Assembly: GCA_000226015.1 (NCBI GenBank)
Contig: JH153689.1
Location: 119,152 to 149,797, forward strand
Length of the DNA stretch: 30,646 bases
Reading direction: 5' to 3'
Source: Mnemiopsis leidyi
Taxonomy: Eukaryota > Ctenophora > Tentaculata > Lobata > Bolinopsidae
The notes under the pieces are model-generated. The model made no database searches, was not told the DNA's origin, and worked only from the letters and a program-made list of their open reading frames with translations. The translations under genes and the position numbers were made by a program. This document shows, in pieces, positions 11,701-24,900 of this stretch (the stretch's first letter is position 1; each line of letters begins with the position of its first letter).

Positions 11701-12928
11701 TCAAGCTCCAGACGCTTTTAGCAGAATGTTCTGTTTTCCTATGACAAGTGGACTGTTCGATCTTTCAATCAGCCACGTTGTTGAAGAGGAGAATGTCCAA
11801 GGGCGATACCAGGCAAATTATGGAATAAATTCCGTTTATAGATTTATTTGTTTAGTTTTGACGATTGAGCTACTTGTTTCTTTTCTCGTTGTAGAATTAA
11901 TTTTAAGTTTCGCTATTATTTGATTATAAATTCCTACCGATTGATTATTGATACCTATCCTGTTTCAGAATAACACTGTGAACAGTACACTGTGTTTAAT
12001 AGCAGTAAACAGTAACGCGATGTTAAAGTGTGAGGTGAAGTTGGAGACAGAGGGACAAATCACCAGGAACAATGGTATCTACTATCACTCTGTCTTAGAC
12101 TGTACTTAATCTATTTATAGTTAAAATAGATTAAAAGATATATAGAATATAAACAATTTTTTCGCTAAGATGCATCCATTACGATTTGCGCAATGATTTT
12201 ATGAAAACATGAATAAAATATCTCAAATCTCTTCTTGATTTCAGCCAATGTGCTGGCTTCTCCCTCTCCTCGACAACCAGTCGAAGCACCCCACCAGCCG
12301 GACTTGTCAACCATGGCTCCAGCTGTACAATCTCTCCTCGCCTCCTCTGCTGCGACCTCCTCCTCCTCCCGCCCACAACACCAACATCCCAACCTTCTGT
12401 CTCCAAACGCTTTTACCGCCACCCCCATACCCCTTTCCAAACTTCTGCCCTCCATCCCCACCTCTGCTCCAGCTGCCCCTTCTCTGTCCTCCCTCAGTCA
12501 CGACCTCCCAAAAAGGGTGCCTCGCTCAAGCAGCTACGAGAGCCATCCTCTTGTAGGCCTGGATGATGATCTGGTTCCAACACCTCTTACCACCCCTGCA
12601 AGTTTACTTTCTTTACATTCTTTTGATTTGTGTTGCCTCATTACGCTTTATCCATTGATAGCGTTTCGCTTTCATTGTGTTTGTCGATATAATCTAATTA
12701 AGTTGATTACTTGTAAACAAACCGTGATTGGACCTACTTATGTTGAATTGTCCTCGCAGTAATTTTCATAAAGTTTAGCTGCTTTGCTTTACTAAACTAT
12801 AAAATATATCAGTCACTTTAATTAAAAGGCGAATTAATGCTACGCAGGTCGAGAAACAAGCATCAGTGAAGTCGGTGTAACAGTGAGCCCAGAGTTACAG
12901 GATCTTATTCAACGAGTCATGATACAAG
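8736..12928 (+). CDS. EDC4: EDC4/Ge-1 N-terminal half: WD40 region and Ser/Pro-rich linker (exons 1-11)
   Basis: EDC4 is the P-body scaffold that joins decapping enzyme DCP2 to its activators. The order of blocks follows human EDC4 through the WD40 region: an N-terminal strand (GEDEQIVLPVTDD), ILCTSQHYIASL where human has a GNLIAVSNSFLAYAI block, ATLCACSRDGTLVFYNP as a clear WD blade, VWTNLIAATDTSIIILSLTH aligning with the FWRFLITGAD...W block, and FLVISSKNSNYLYVLEL aligning with the EYLILSDVQRKVLYVMEL block. Exon 12245-12601 is a Ser/Pro/Ala-rich disordered linker containing LLSPNAFTATP, which resembles the human MTPDAFMTP motif. Exon 12848-12928 (SPELQDLIQRVMIQ) looks like the short conserved helix at the linker end. 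The coiled-coil and C-terminal helical domain of EDC4 are not in this window. Confidence 0.75.
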
Positions 12929-15900
12929 GTATGTTATACGTTAACACAAATAACAAACTTACAAAGTTGTACTGTATAAATGATCTTTTATTTGACAAAA
13001 TGTCTGACTCACTTACCTATGAAATCATAAAATTAAAATTTAACTGTAATAATTTAGCATGGTGATATAAATAGAAAATAAATAGAATAAATCTTTAGCG
13101 CTTTTTATGAATCTGTCATATCAAGTTTTAAAGACAAAAGTTTCTCGGTTAAGTTTTTACTGGTAAAATCTATAAAATAACCCCATTAAACAGTAGTATT
13201 AAGTTAAAACAGATTTAACAATTGAACAGTGATCAATCTTAATCATGTTCTTGTAACATCCGTACAGTTCTTCAAGTCCGTCTTAGTATGTTGTTATCTT
13301 TCTCTTGATGAAGGAACTCGAAAGAGGGCATTCTTCGAAATTTTCGTAATAAATAGGACTATAATGTACGTTAGCATCTTTTCTGTAACAAATTAGACAC
13401 TGTTCTGCAGAAAAGATGCTAACGTACATTATAGTCCTCTTTATTACGAAAATATCTTTCTCTTCCGTCAAACAAATTTATCGATCAACTCTCTTATTTA
13501 GACAAATTTGAATTATCGAATAAATCACCGATAAAGGTACATTATTACCACTCATTCTAACCAGATCCACCTTCCCCTCCTGTAGTTCCAGGTCCAGTAT
13601 CCCTTAACCTCCACCACCGCCTCCTCTGCTGGAGACTGTGTGGTTGGCTCTGTAGACACCTCACACCCATACATTCGCCGTATCTGCTCCACGTCCTTCT
13701 CGCTAGCACCTTCTCTCTGTCCTATAACTACCCCCTCTTCCAGCTTTCCTACCGGCTCCATCGTGTCTTCACCGTTCCAGGAGAACGCGTTTGTTTTGTA
13801 GTGCATGAGCGAGCCGTAGTCGTAGTCAACATTCCTCGTGTCGACCAGCCAGTCGGTGTATTTGATAAAGTTAAAAGTTTTACCTCGTCTCACGTTCTCA
13901 TTTTTTTATCTTGATGAAGGAGTCCCTATCTGGACGACTTTGTTCGTGGAAGAAGCCCAAAGCGTGCCCTAACTCGTGAGCCATGAGACCCATTGTGCTG
14001 CACTGCGGGCCAAGCGCTACGGTCTGGGGACCCGGCATGTATCCTTTCCCGACTTTTGACCAGCACCCGTAAATGTTTTCATATTGGAGGTAGTTTTCCT
14101 GGTCTGTCCATGGTACAAACTTGATACAGTGACTATCGCTGCCAGGAAGTTTAGTTTTCTCTTCCCAATGCTTCATCGTTTTCTTGATCATCTCGATTTT
14201 CCAATCTTCTAGGTTAGGATCGTAGACGTAGGGGACTATGCCGTATGACGTACCGGTCACCCCATCCTCTTCAAACTTCTGAGGGGTCTTGTCTCCCCAG
14301 ATCTTGTATTCACTTTTCACTGCCGCTCGTTTGCTCCTGCCCTGACGTTTTTCTGATGCTTGCCAAAGTCGATTGATTCGTTTCTTTTCTCTTTTCGGCA
14401 CGAATTCATCCGCAAGGATTTCAGCGACCATATTCTCGTCCATTACCATGTCCCCTTGAAACAGCGGCAGTCCCCCCACTTTCAGTTTTTCATTGATAAA
14501 ATCAAAGTCGTTGTTTCCTTTTTCTTTGATGGAGTTTCTTTTTGGGCGGGAGTTGGCGGCGCTTATGAGGACCAAAATAACGAGACAGGACGCTTTAGCT
14601 AACACCATAATTTCCTGAATGGTATGTTGTTAAGCTCAAAATGTTTATGAAATAGTTTATTTGAAATCCGAAAACTAAGTTCACAACGAGAAGCGCGACA
14701 TTTAAATCAAAAAGTTGCATTTGTATCAATCTAAAAATATGTACAAAAAGCGAATTCGATATCAAGACATCGGGAAGCTTAAAACTGAATAGGCGTTTAG
14801 CTTTAAATGCTAAGGAGACGTCACGCACGGATTGCAAATTCATAGCGACTCATCCTAGAATAAAATGAAAACAATTGATTACGAGCGACTAATCTCACAA
14901 TCGGATCAAGAGTTCGCATATATTGGTAGTCAAGTAGCTGAGCTCAGTCTGGTTCCCCCCCTCCCTCCTGATGTTGTCATAGTTACCCAGTCCATGACGC
15001 AGGGCAAGATGACGATACAGAGTTGAGGGAACTTGGCTGGATCGACCGAGATATCTGGAGTATCGCGTATTTGTATGGTTTAGCAACACAGATTTACGGT
15101 GAGGTATTGCTGACTTTGGCGTGGTTCTACTGTATATCATAGATTGTGGCCTCTATTTGGTAATGGTATATGATCATAGATCGTCCTAGCATAGTGATTT
15201 TAAGCTAGATGTAGTTCTATTGTACTGGTATGCATAGAACGAGCAAGCATACTTTAACCGCTTACTGACGACTGAACAAATAACGGTCAAAGTCAAACAG
15301 GCTGGTAGAAGTTATGTTAATAATAATTAAAAAGTAAGGGATAAACTCACTGCCTCCTATTTCTTTAGTTTTCATGTTTGATGCCAGGGTGATCGATATG
15401 AGAGAGAGGCTGAATTTGAGCGGGGTTATGCTGCCAAGTTTATTAAGTTTAGTTTTGCTCTAGCTATCTATATTTTTTCCTTATTGTCTTTTTACTGTTG
15501 TAGCGAAATCCCGTAACTCTCTGAATCGTCCTGCATCCATAAGAATGTCTACGATTAGTTGAATTTTTCGCGAATTTCTGCAAAATATTCAAATTTATAC
15601 AAAACTACTGTAATTTAATGTCATGATCTTACAAATCTGTAGATCAACAAATTTTAAAACAAAACGCTATACCCGATACAACATGTGGATTAGCATGCAG
15701 ACACGTAATTTATATTCTATATGGGAGTATAAATTATGTTCCCTAAGTTCACTGAATTTACCACTATTGCTTAAGACGTGTAGAAGTAATGGTAGAGTGT
15801 TCCTAAAATAACATATCAATGTTATTTAGCGTGATTGTGCAATTTGTTAACATGATTCTAATCTAATCGTATGTCTGGGTCTTATGTGATTTTACTTCAT

Positions 15901-18900
15901 GATTCATATGCAAAGCAATTCAGAAGCATGCAGTTTATGATTTTTTCAAATCATTGTCATATTTTACAAAAGATTAACATTAGTTGGTAAAGCAAATAGA
16001 AATAGAGTCGCTAAAACTTACATCTCTGATTTTAAAATTTTAGAGTTAGCCTTGGTCATCCGACAAACAGATACACTACCCAACGCATTCTGTGATATTT
16101 CCATACTCTTCCTTTGTCCGTAGAATCAAGCTCTCTCAAAGCATCTAAATCGGTGTAAATATTTTATGCGATTGGAGCATCCTCCCGAACTCGGCTGGAA
16201 ACTAACATCCAGGCCCCACTTCTTTGGTATATTTCATTAAAATTGCAGGATCCAATATATTGAAACTGAAGGCATAACACCAAGTTGAGATATCTGTTAA
16301 CCAAACTTTCCCTCTGACAGACTTGCCGAGTGTCTCACTACTCCACCCATATCCACTTTCCGTTTCTCCAGTCCCACTCCCACTTTCCCTGAACTATGTC
16401 TTCCGGACCCTCGGTGGTGGTTGGGGGCTGAGTTGTCGGTATAACACCTAGTGGACACCCGTACATCCGCCGTATCTGCTCCACATCCTTCTCGCTAGCA
16501 CCTTCTCTCTGTCCTATCTCAACACCCTCCTCTAGCTTTCCTACCGGCTCCATCGTGTCTTCACCGTTCCAGGAGAACGCGTTTGTTTTGTAGTGCATGA
16601 GCGAGCCGTAGTCGTAGTCCACGTTCCGCGTATCCACTAACCACTCGCTATACTTTATAAAGTTATAACTCTTCCCGGGCTTAACATTCTCCTCCACGAT
16701 CCGTATCCAGTCGTCCCTGTCAGGACGACTTTGTTCGTGGAAGAAGCCTAGAGCGTGACCCACCTCGTGCGCCATCAGACCCACAGAACCGCATTGCGGA
16801 CCTAGCGCTATCGTCTGGGATCCTCCAACCACGCTCTTCCCAACTTTAGACCAACATCCGTTTGCGTTGGCGAAACTGACAAAGTTCTCCTCGCCTGACC
16901 ATGGCACAAACTTTACGCAATAACTCTCACTGGAGGGATCCTTGGTTTTATCTTCCCATTCCTTCATTGCCTTGGCGATCATTTCAAGTTTCCAGTCAGA
17001 GAGATAAGGGTCGTAAACGTAAGGTATCACAGCGTAACTAGTCCCTGACAAGTCCTCATCCACAAAGTTAGAGAGAATACCGTCTCCCCACAACCTCGCC
17101 TCGCTCTTCACTGCCGCACGTTTTGATCTTCCTTGTCGCCGTTCTGATGCTTCCCACAGTCGTTTTATTCTTCTTTTTTCTCGTTTTGGGACCCACTCGT
17201 TTTCCAGAATTTTAGCTACCATGTTTTCGTCCATGACTATGTCGCCCTGAAAAAGTGGCATCCCGCCCACCTTTATCTTATCGTTGATAACGTCGAAATC
17301 AAACGTCTTGTTTTGATCATTGTTTTTGTGTTTCCTCTTGTTGTGAGGTCTTGACTGAGTATTTTGTGTGGATAATAGGAGGATTGCCCAAATACCGACC
17401 AGATTCATCTTCTAAATAAGTACAGCGGTGTCAGACGGCTCGAAATGATACAAACTATAGGCTCAGTAGATAATGAAGAAAAGTAACATGATAAGAAACA
17501 AAGGCCAAACGTTAATATATGCTTTTATGGTAAACTACGGGTGAGTTTGATTGAAAAATATCAAAGGTTTAAGGCTGTATTACTTATGAGCCACCAATTC
17601 ATCAAGTGATTAAAAATCAAGACACGAAAATAGGCAGTCAAAATTTAGCTCATAGACAAAATTGATCGAGGAATCACGAACAAAACGTCAAATTAAGTTA
17701 TAATTTCATAAACATAAAGATGTTATATACTGTGCTCTTAATACCGGAAAAACGTCTCCAGTTGAACATCTAGCTCGATGTAGAACCAAATACTGGAGTG
17801 AAACTTACAAAGGTTGTAATCATGATAAACCGATTTTGTGAAACCTTACCCATGAGATTGCAGTTTGCCGCCAATGCAAGAATGTAAAATAGATTCAACA
17901 ATCAAGATTCAGTGTTATAAAGAGATAGGAAGGCTTACAGCCCAATGTTTCTCTGTCGTATCATTCTAGTCATTTGTCAATATCATTATGAGAATTGATT
18001 ATCGCAAAATGTATTCCTCCTATTAATTTTCTGATTACACTGTTTCTACGGTGATGCAGCGTCAATATTTCTGTGACTGTACATATACCCAAATTAAATG
18101 TAGTTATCTATAAGGTTCTTAAACGAAAATACGATGACGCTAAATTGGGGACCGTCTTTTTAACGCCTGGGTCTGCACTTGCTCCTCTCCAAAATGAAAA
18201 ACTGAGATGGTACTTAAACAAATGAAATTGAGAGTCAAGTAACACAGTAGAGCCCTTCAAGTTCAACCAACATATCTATTCTGAATGTTGAAAAAACACA
18301 TATTCACACTAGAACATTCGCTGTCTGATTATGTAAAATACCTAGCCGATCCTTAGAAATGTAAACTAGCAGTATAAACAATTCAACATTACCAGAATCA
18401 GGAAAAGTAGCCAATTTTACGACCTATTTGCTGTGCTTTGAAATTGCTCGAAAGTGTCGCTTTAAGCAGACAGCATGCACATTCGTTTGCAGGAAAATTT
18501 TATTGGATCAAGCCATAAATTTGCATCTTTACAGTAGAATCGAAGGATGAAAAATAGCTCTCTAATTAAGTAATTAATGTGAAATGACAAGTGCAAGGAC
18601 TGACTGACACTCCCATTACATATTACATGTACGTGAGGTGTAAAATGAGAATATCCCGGGCCTTCCAAGTCTTACTCTGAACAGTAAAGTTTTCACAATC
18701 CAAGTTGGTTGTATATATATGGTCGCAATTATGAAGGTTTTATCATCTGTTATAGAGAAATTAGAGGTTGCGTTCTGATTACCATAGTTTGCCGGTACTA
18801 CTATTAGAAACATAAAAAACTTTTCCAAAAATCCGGTAAGCAGAAAGTCTTAATGCTGTTGTATAAACAACCATTCTCCAAATGCCTACAGGTTTGCCTT

Positions 18901-21900
18901 CAACAATTGAAAACAAATAAAATCAACATTTGCCTTAATGCTTACACAAAAACTGTAATCTCAATTTCCCGGCAGGATCAGAAGATCAGATGGTTGAGGA
19001 GTTTGACGCGGTTCTCTACGGAGACCCTCTGATAGGTGGAGCTACTGATAACCCCGACTATTTGGAGAGATTCTCACGGTTCTACTATCAACTGGTAGAC
19101 TGCTGGTCGGACATACACCCCACCGTGCTGAACCAGGTCCTTGTCAAGCATCTTCTCATGGCAACCATACATCCTGGTTAGAAATACATTCCTGGATTTA
19201 TTTAGAGACTGTTTGACTGTCTAAATTAACTCTAGTGATGTGATTTATAATTGGGCAATTCAAGCCTTGTGTTTACTATGCTTTATTGAACCAGCATCAT
19301 TTTTCCTTATCATAAAGACACGATAATCAATTATTGTAAATTAGAAGAACCAATATTTCCTAAAACCAATATTTCCTAGCATTAATTAGGATTTTTTTAT
19401 TTTAACTTTTTTGATTAATTCTAAATTTTTCTAGACACTTTGGGAGATTATTTGTGATGATGCTGCCATCATTATTTGTTATATGTAATTATTTATATAC
19501 ATTTGACAGGAACTATCGGAGCTATATGTAGCAGAGTGCCGGGTCTTGGAGAAGACATCATACCCGTGTTAACATCCCTAGTTGGAAACATGTTCTCCGC
19601 ACCATCATGGAGGATTGCTCTTTCTCAGTTTGACGGTACATCGTGTTGGATTTTATATGTGTTTAGAGTTTAGGATATGATTACGTTTTTAATTATTTGT
19701 GATCTCGTCTTGAATCCTGATCATATAGAGACTACTGATTAGAGTTAGAGCTTAATTATCAAACGAGTATCTTTTTAAAAATTCTTAATAAACAAAAAAA
19801 CTCTTAAACAACTCTTAAAAAGTTAGTATGCAATCTGCGAGCAATATCTTTTCTCCTTAACATATAAAAAACGATTATGTTGACAGCTGTACGGAAAGTT
19901 ATATACGAGCTCTATCGGAACTCAATACCGGACTCCCAAACCACGCAAAACATGATGTTAGTCCTCTTTGAAAAAATTGTAAAAAGTCACTTTGACGTGC
20001 TTGACGAGGAAGATCCCGCGCTAGAGGAGGACTGGAACGACTTTATTCGGATAAATGTGAGTAGGTTCTTTAAAATTGGGCAATGGGCACTAGCCAAGTT
20101 TAACCTCGTCAACTTGTTGTGAACCATTTGTGGTTAATCAGTTAATTGTTCAATCGTTGTAGCCGTCGAGATTAAATTAACAGCAGGCCGCAGAGTCTAA
20201 CTCCGTAGTCTAAGGTTCCTTCCGCCGATTATCCTTTCCCGGCAACATTGGACATCACTATCCCTTCCACTTTTGCACCTGCTAAGAACAGTTATTTCCT
20301 AATTTGTGAGGATTTTTGGTGATACTCAATCTATACATAGTCTCACTAAATATACTCAAAAATTTTTACCATTTCTACCCGGAAACTGATCAACTTGCTA
20401 GAGTACTAGTAATGACAATTACAAGATAAACTTACCTGCTGATGTAGAACGCCCAGTTTGTTGATCTGATGACGTCGGACCATTGTCAGAAGGGATAAAC
20501 CACAGCACTTTAGACAAGAGGAACCCCCTAAAACTTGGCACCGTCAGAGAATAAATGTAAATGTTGCTGATCGTGTTGAGAAAGAGGAAATCGTTAGCCA
20601 GGCTGTGGTAGTGGGTGTGGAAGAAACTCTCCGGCTTATTCCGATCATCCACGATGACCTCCAAGATCCGGAACACTGCGTAGGGAAGAGTAGAGATACA
20701 ATAAGCAGCTCCTGTTAGAGCGGTGGTCATGATGCCTTGCCACTTCAATCTGTCCGTCCCCCGACGCGCTACAGATCGTCTAGCAATGACAAACAGGTAG
20801 AGGGTGGTCCCTATCACTAGAACGTTGGGACAAACCACCAGGACGACGAACAGTAAAGGCTTCAACCAGCTCCATGCTTTTGCTGAGAAGCCGTAGTCGC
20901 ACGTGTAGATGCGGTAGTCGAAGAAAACGTCCTCCTTCTCGACGATGAAGAAACAGAGCGAGAAGTTTAGGGCCCAGACCCACAGGGCCGAACAGAGCCA
21001 GTGAGCTCTACCTCTGGAGAAGGATACAGAACGTAGAGGATACTTCAAGATCAAGACTTTGCTGGTTGTCATGGCACAGGATCAGCTGGATCCCCAGAGT
21101 TGTCGCGAAGTAGGTGTTGTACGGGGAAATGTTGCAGAATAGCTTCCCGAAAATCCACCTTCCAGCTATTTTAGATACAATTTTCGGGAACAAAAAGGTG
21201 GCAGAAACCATGAGATCTGCAACTGCGATATGCTGGATGATGACAACTATGAGTTTATGAAGTTTGAAGGCTCTATACTTGATAGCAGCTACGAGGATGG
21301 TGCTATCTCCGATCAGCGATGAGAGGAGAGCGAACATGATGAAGACGATCCAGATGTATCGCCCCGTGTTGTCATGGTTACCGAACTGAGTTCGGTCTGA
21401 GTAGTTCCAGTGGTTTGTGCTCATCTTGGTACCTGGAGGTAACTTGTAATTGCTTGAATCAGGCAAGTTTCGAGTTATGCCATCCATAGAGCAGCACTCA
21501 ACAGAGCAGGCACAGTAAAGATTCTTTACTGGTTAAAAAGAATGATCGATTTTGCCGAACGGTTTAATGGTTAGTGTCTGTGAATTGTCCGAAACAGGTT
21601 TTAACGCGTTTTATTATCTTTATCATAAAAGTTAGTGAAAATGAAAAGTGGACCCAAAAAAGTTAAACCAAACGGCAAACTAGAGGGGGATTCTGTAGAC
21701 AAAAAATCTAAAACTCTATTGACATGAAAGTTCGCCGAAACAAAAGTTCGCCGAAACGAAAGTTAATAAAATCATCAAGCTCAAGATCCACTGTATTGAT
21801 CCGAGTTGTTTGCCGCCAGGTGGCTTGCGGACGTTAGGTTAGGAAAAATCGAGAACGTAAAATGACAACTTTAACTTTAACGTCTTGGAATCTCGACATG

Positions 21901-24900
21901 TCTTGTATATTCTCATTCTGTAAAACACTTAGCTCCTTCCAACATTGATATTCCAATCAACGCGGGCACCACACCATAGCTAATCTAGCACCATTATTAG
22001 AAGATAGAAGCCTGCTATTTTCTAACATGTGGCATACTAAATTTAAGGTTCAGGTGTAATTCTCACCGTTGTCGGCACTAGAAATACCTTAAAATATACA
22101 CAGTAGTATTACAGCCTTAAACACTACAGAGAGCGCAATACTAAACAGGAAAATTATTCCTCGTGTTCAGACTTAAGTAGGGACAGGTGTAAAGATCTAA
22201 CATAACTTGCAGTAGCCATCCATGATCTGATGTGGGAGAGTATGTTTTTCTCATCGTAAAACAGAAAAGTTTTGGAAATCAATGGACTTCCCCTGAATTA
22301 TACTATCATTGTGTCATTAACACTATCACTATAGATGCTTAACGCGTACAAAGTTACAACATATCTTAACTAAAGACACTGTTGGTTGTAACTCAATCAT
22401 CAGTGCGATAATATTTCGAACTTGCGTGCGCTTCTTGAACTGTAGTTCGACACGCACGGAAGCTCGACTGGAGCACAGTTAGTCGAACTTTGGCTGTCAA
22501 ACTTCCGTGCGTGTCGAACTTCAGTGCGTTTACCGTGTCCTGCTTTTGGAAAAGAAATTGGACCATACTAAAAAGAGATTGTCTGATAGGGTTCCGGTTT
22601 TTCAAATTTAAAACTTTTGAACTAGTACACTGAAACTCTGTACATCGTACAAAATACTTGGCCTTAAACAGAACCCGACCCGTAATCTAAGTCGAGACAA
22701 CAAAGACCTTTAGATTGCACGTATCTTTTAAATAACGCAGTCCGACAGACGGTTAGATCAATACTAAAGTCTTTCAAGTCTTTTAAAGCTATTTCGCTTA
22801 GGGTAATAATGCCAGCTAAGGGCCGATGATATACTCTATATCTCTATAAAACGTTCTTTAGACATTTGGAACCATCAAGCCATTTAAGTAAGTCAGGTTG
22901 AAGTAATTTTCGAATTTCTCATTAGAGTCGTGAGAAATGACACAATTGTGAACCAGGATTATTTATTTACAACTTTTTTATTAGTTCTTACGAGTCTATT
23001 CAGAAATTTTACCATTAAGACCTTATCATTAATCTTAATTAGAACTCATGGCAGATGGCTCCTTCAAATGGAACAGTTGTTGATCGAAGAAAAATGAAGT
23101 TCCTAGAAATAAGAGACTGTAAAAATTTCCAAAAAGTGGTGCACATTTGTTGAAATCGCAGGCTGAGTGCTGACGTAAGTCTAAGCTGAAAAGTAAAATA
23201 AGAGACCTTAAAGATTTCAAAAAAGGAACGCATTTGTTGAAATCGCAGGCTAAGTGCTGACGTAAGTCTAAGCTGAAGGTGTGGAGAATTTTCACTGAAA
23301 GTTATAAGACTAACAATCTTAGAGTCTAGACGTTTTCTACTGATGATTTAATCCCCCAGATTGGCACTTTACGAGATCACGTAAAAGAAATGGACAGTAC
23401 GAACAACGACTTCATCATAAAAGTTCTAAACGTGATAGAACCACTGAAAGAGCTCTTACCTAAAGAGTACGGCTCGCTCAATAATACCGGTGTGAGCGGT
23501 GGACAGAACAAGTTGCGGATGTTGATGGAAACTTCTCGAGCTAGTGCAGGTAAAATTGCAGAACAGTAAGGAAGCAATAAGAAATATTTGATTTTAGTTC
23601 ATTCTGTCGGCCCACCTGGTTATGGGGAGGAGATTGTCATGAAACGTTTCATGAGGTCTGGTGGTGAAACGTGAAGTACAATTGATAGTCGTCGGTGCTT
23701 TGTAAAGATAAAGAGAAATCTTACTGTATGCTCTTTTTGTGTACTGGACCAATTGCTAAAAACGTACGCTGTTTATAAAACATGAACCATAAAAAATATT
23801 GGCAGAACCATTCATCCATAGATACTGGCTACCCTCCAAAATAGCTCCTGTTGTCATTGCCCTGTATTTTGAATATTCTCTATGGGCTGATTTAAATATT
23901 TATTTTTCCCCTACTAAAGGCTGAGCGTCAGTCAGAGCATTACAATTTGTTTTATCAACAAACGCTTAAACAAAAAGAAACGTGCAAAAACTAAAATACC
24001 AAACAAGCAGTTAAACCAACCTCAGGTCCGACCTCGGAAGGAGAAGGGGAGTTGGACAACAGGACGAGCACCTACCAGCCCGACTACAACACCCGCCTGG
24101 TGGCCCTGCTGTCCTATCTGGACGACACGGAGACAGTATCTCTACAGGAGGTGTATCGTCTCGTTGCCATGGTTACTGCAGCTCCTGATCAGGAGGGTCT
24201 GGCAGACTTGGCTGAGGCCATTGTTAACAATTATTACTCCAAAGGTTAGTCAGTAAACAATTATTACTCCAAAGGTTTGTCACGTGACAACTGACTTAGT
24301 AAGAAGACTTAGATAGTTTTAAGGATCGTAAAGAATTTTGTTAAAAGTTCTAATTAAGAGTATGCGAATTATGATTTCATGATTATGATGTTTTGACAGC
24401 TTACATTCAGATTGGTTCAAAGAGGTTATTAATGGTTTGTGGGAGAATGTATTTGGAATTAAAGCGGTCCTGATGGACAGTCTCAATCTGAAACTTTCTG
24501 AATTTCTATCCCGTAATGAGAATAATCATCGCAGTAAGTTTCTTGTAATTCATAAGCACCGATTGTTGTGTAGCAGATACCGCAGCCGTAAATCATGATT
24601 CATCTAACTTATTTAAATTGCCTATTAACTTTTAAAGTCTGCATATGTAACTTTATTTAGATTTAACTTTTGAGTGCTTTAAAAGTTAATAATTACACCC
24701 ACCTACTCCCACCCAGGTGTTAAGAAGATGTCTGTCAAGCTGGGATTGTACAAACACTGCGGGGGAACCAGCCCTACTGAGTTTTACATCAAGGAGCTGG
24801 GAGAGGAGCCCCATGTCAGTCTCATCAACACCACCCTGACGTCTCTGTTTGGGGATCTGGACCCGGACACCGACACTCGGTGTCCCCTGAACGTGGGCAG

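Larger units (their letters stand above)
21488..23359. other. Flank of the GPCR gene inside the host intron
   Basis: No coding potential was found. It holds two adjacent AAAGTTCGCCGAAAC copies (21727-21758), a 19-bp perfect inverted repeat (22444-22462 with 22502-22520), an 89-bp tandem duplication (from 23107), and AT-rich single-copy sequence. Confidence 0.4.

Noticed and set aside
12165..12501. Gly/Arg-rich minus-strand frames opposite exon 10
   Set aside because: They are shadows of the Ser/Pro-rich coding exon; the composition is explained by the + strand codons.
12602..12762. Read-through of exon 10 to a stop, as an EDC4 end
   Set aside because: The added residues are low-complexity intron-like sequence, and a donor in the right phase precedes them.
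14360..14602. Plus-strand frame opposite the astacin signal and propeptide
   Set aside because: It mirrors a well-supported gene on the other strand.
18462..18828. Two overlapping short minus-strand frames as a third nested gene
   Set aside because: Neither shows a signal peptide, domain or splice continuity.
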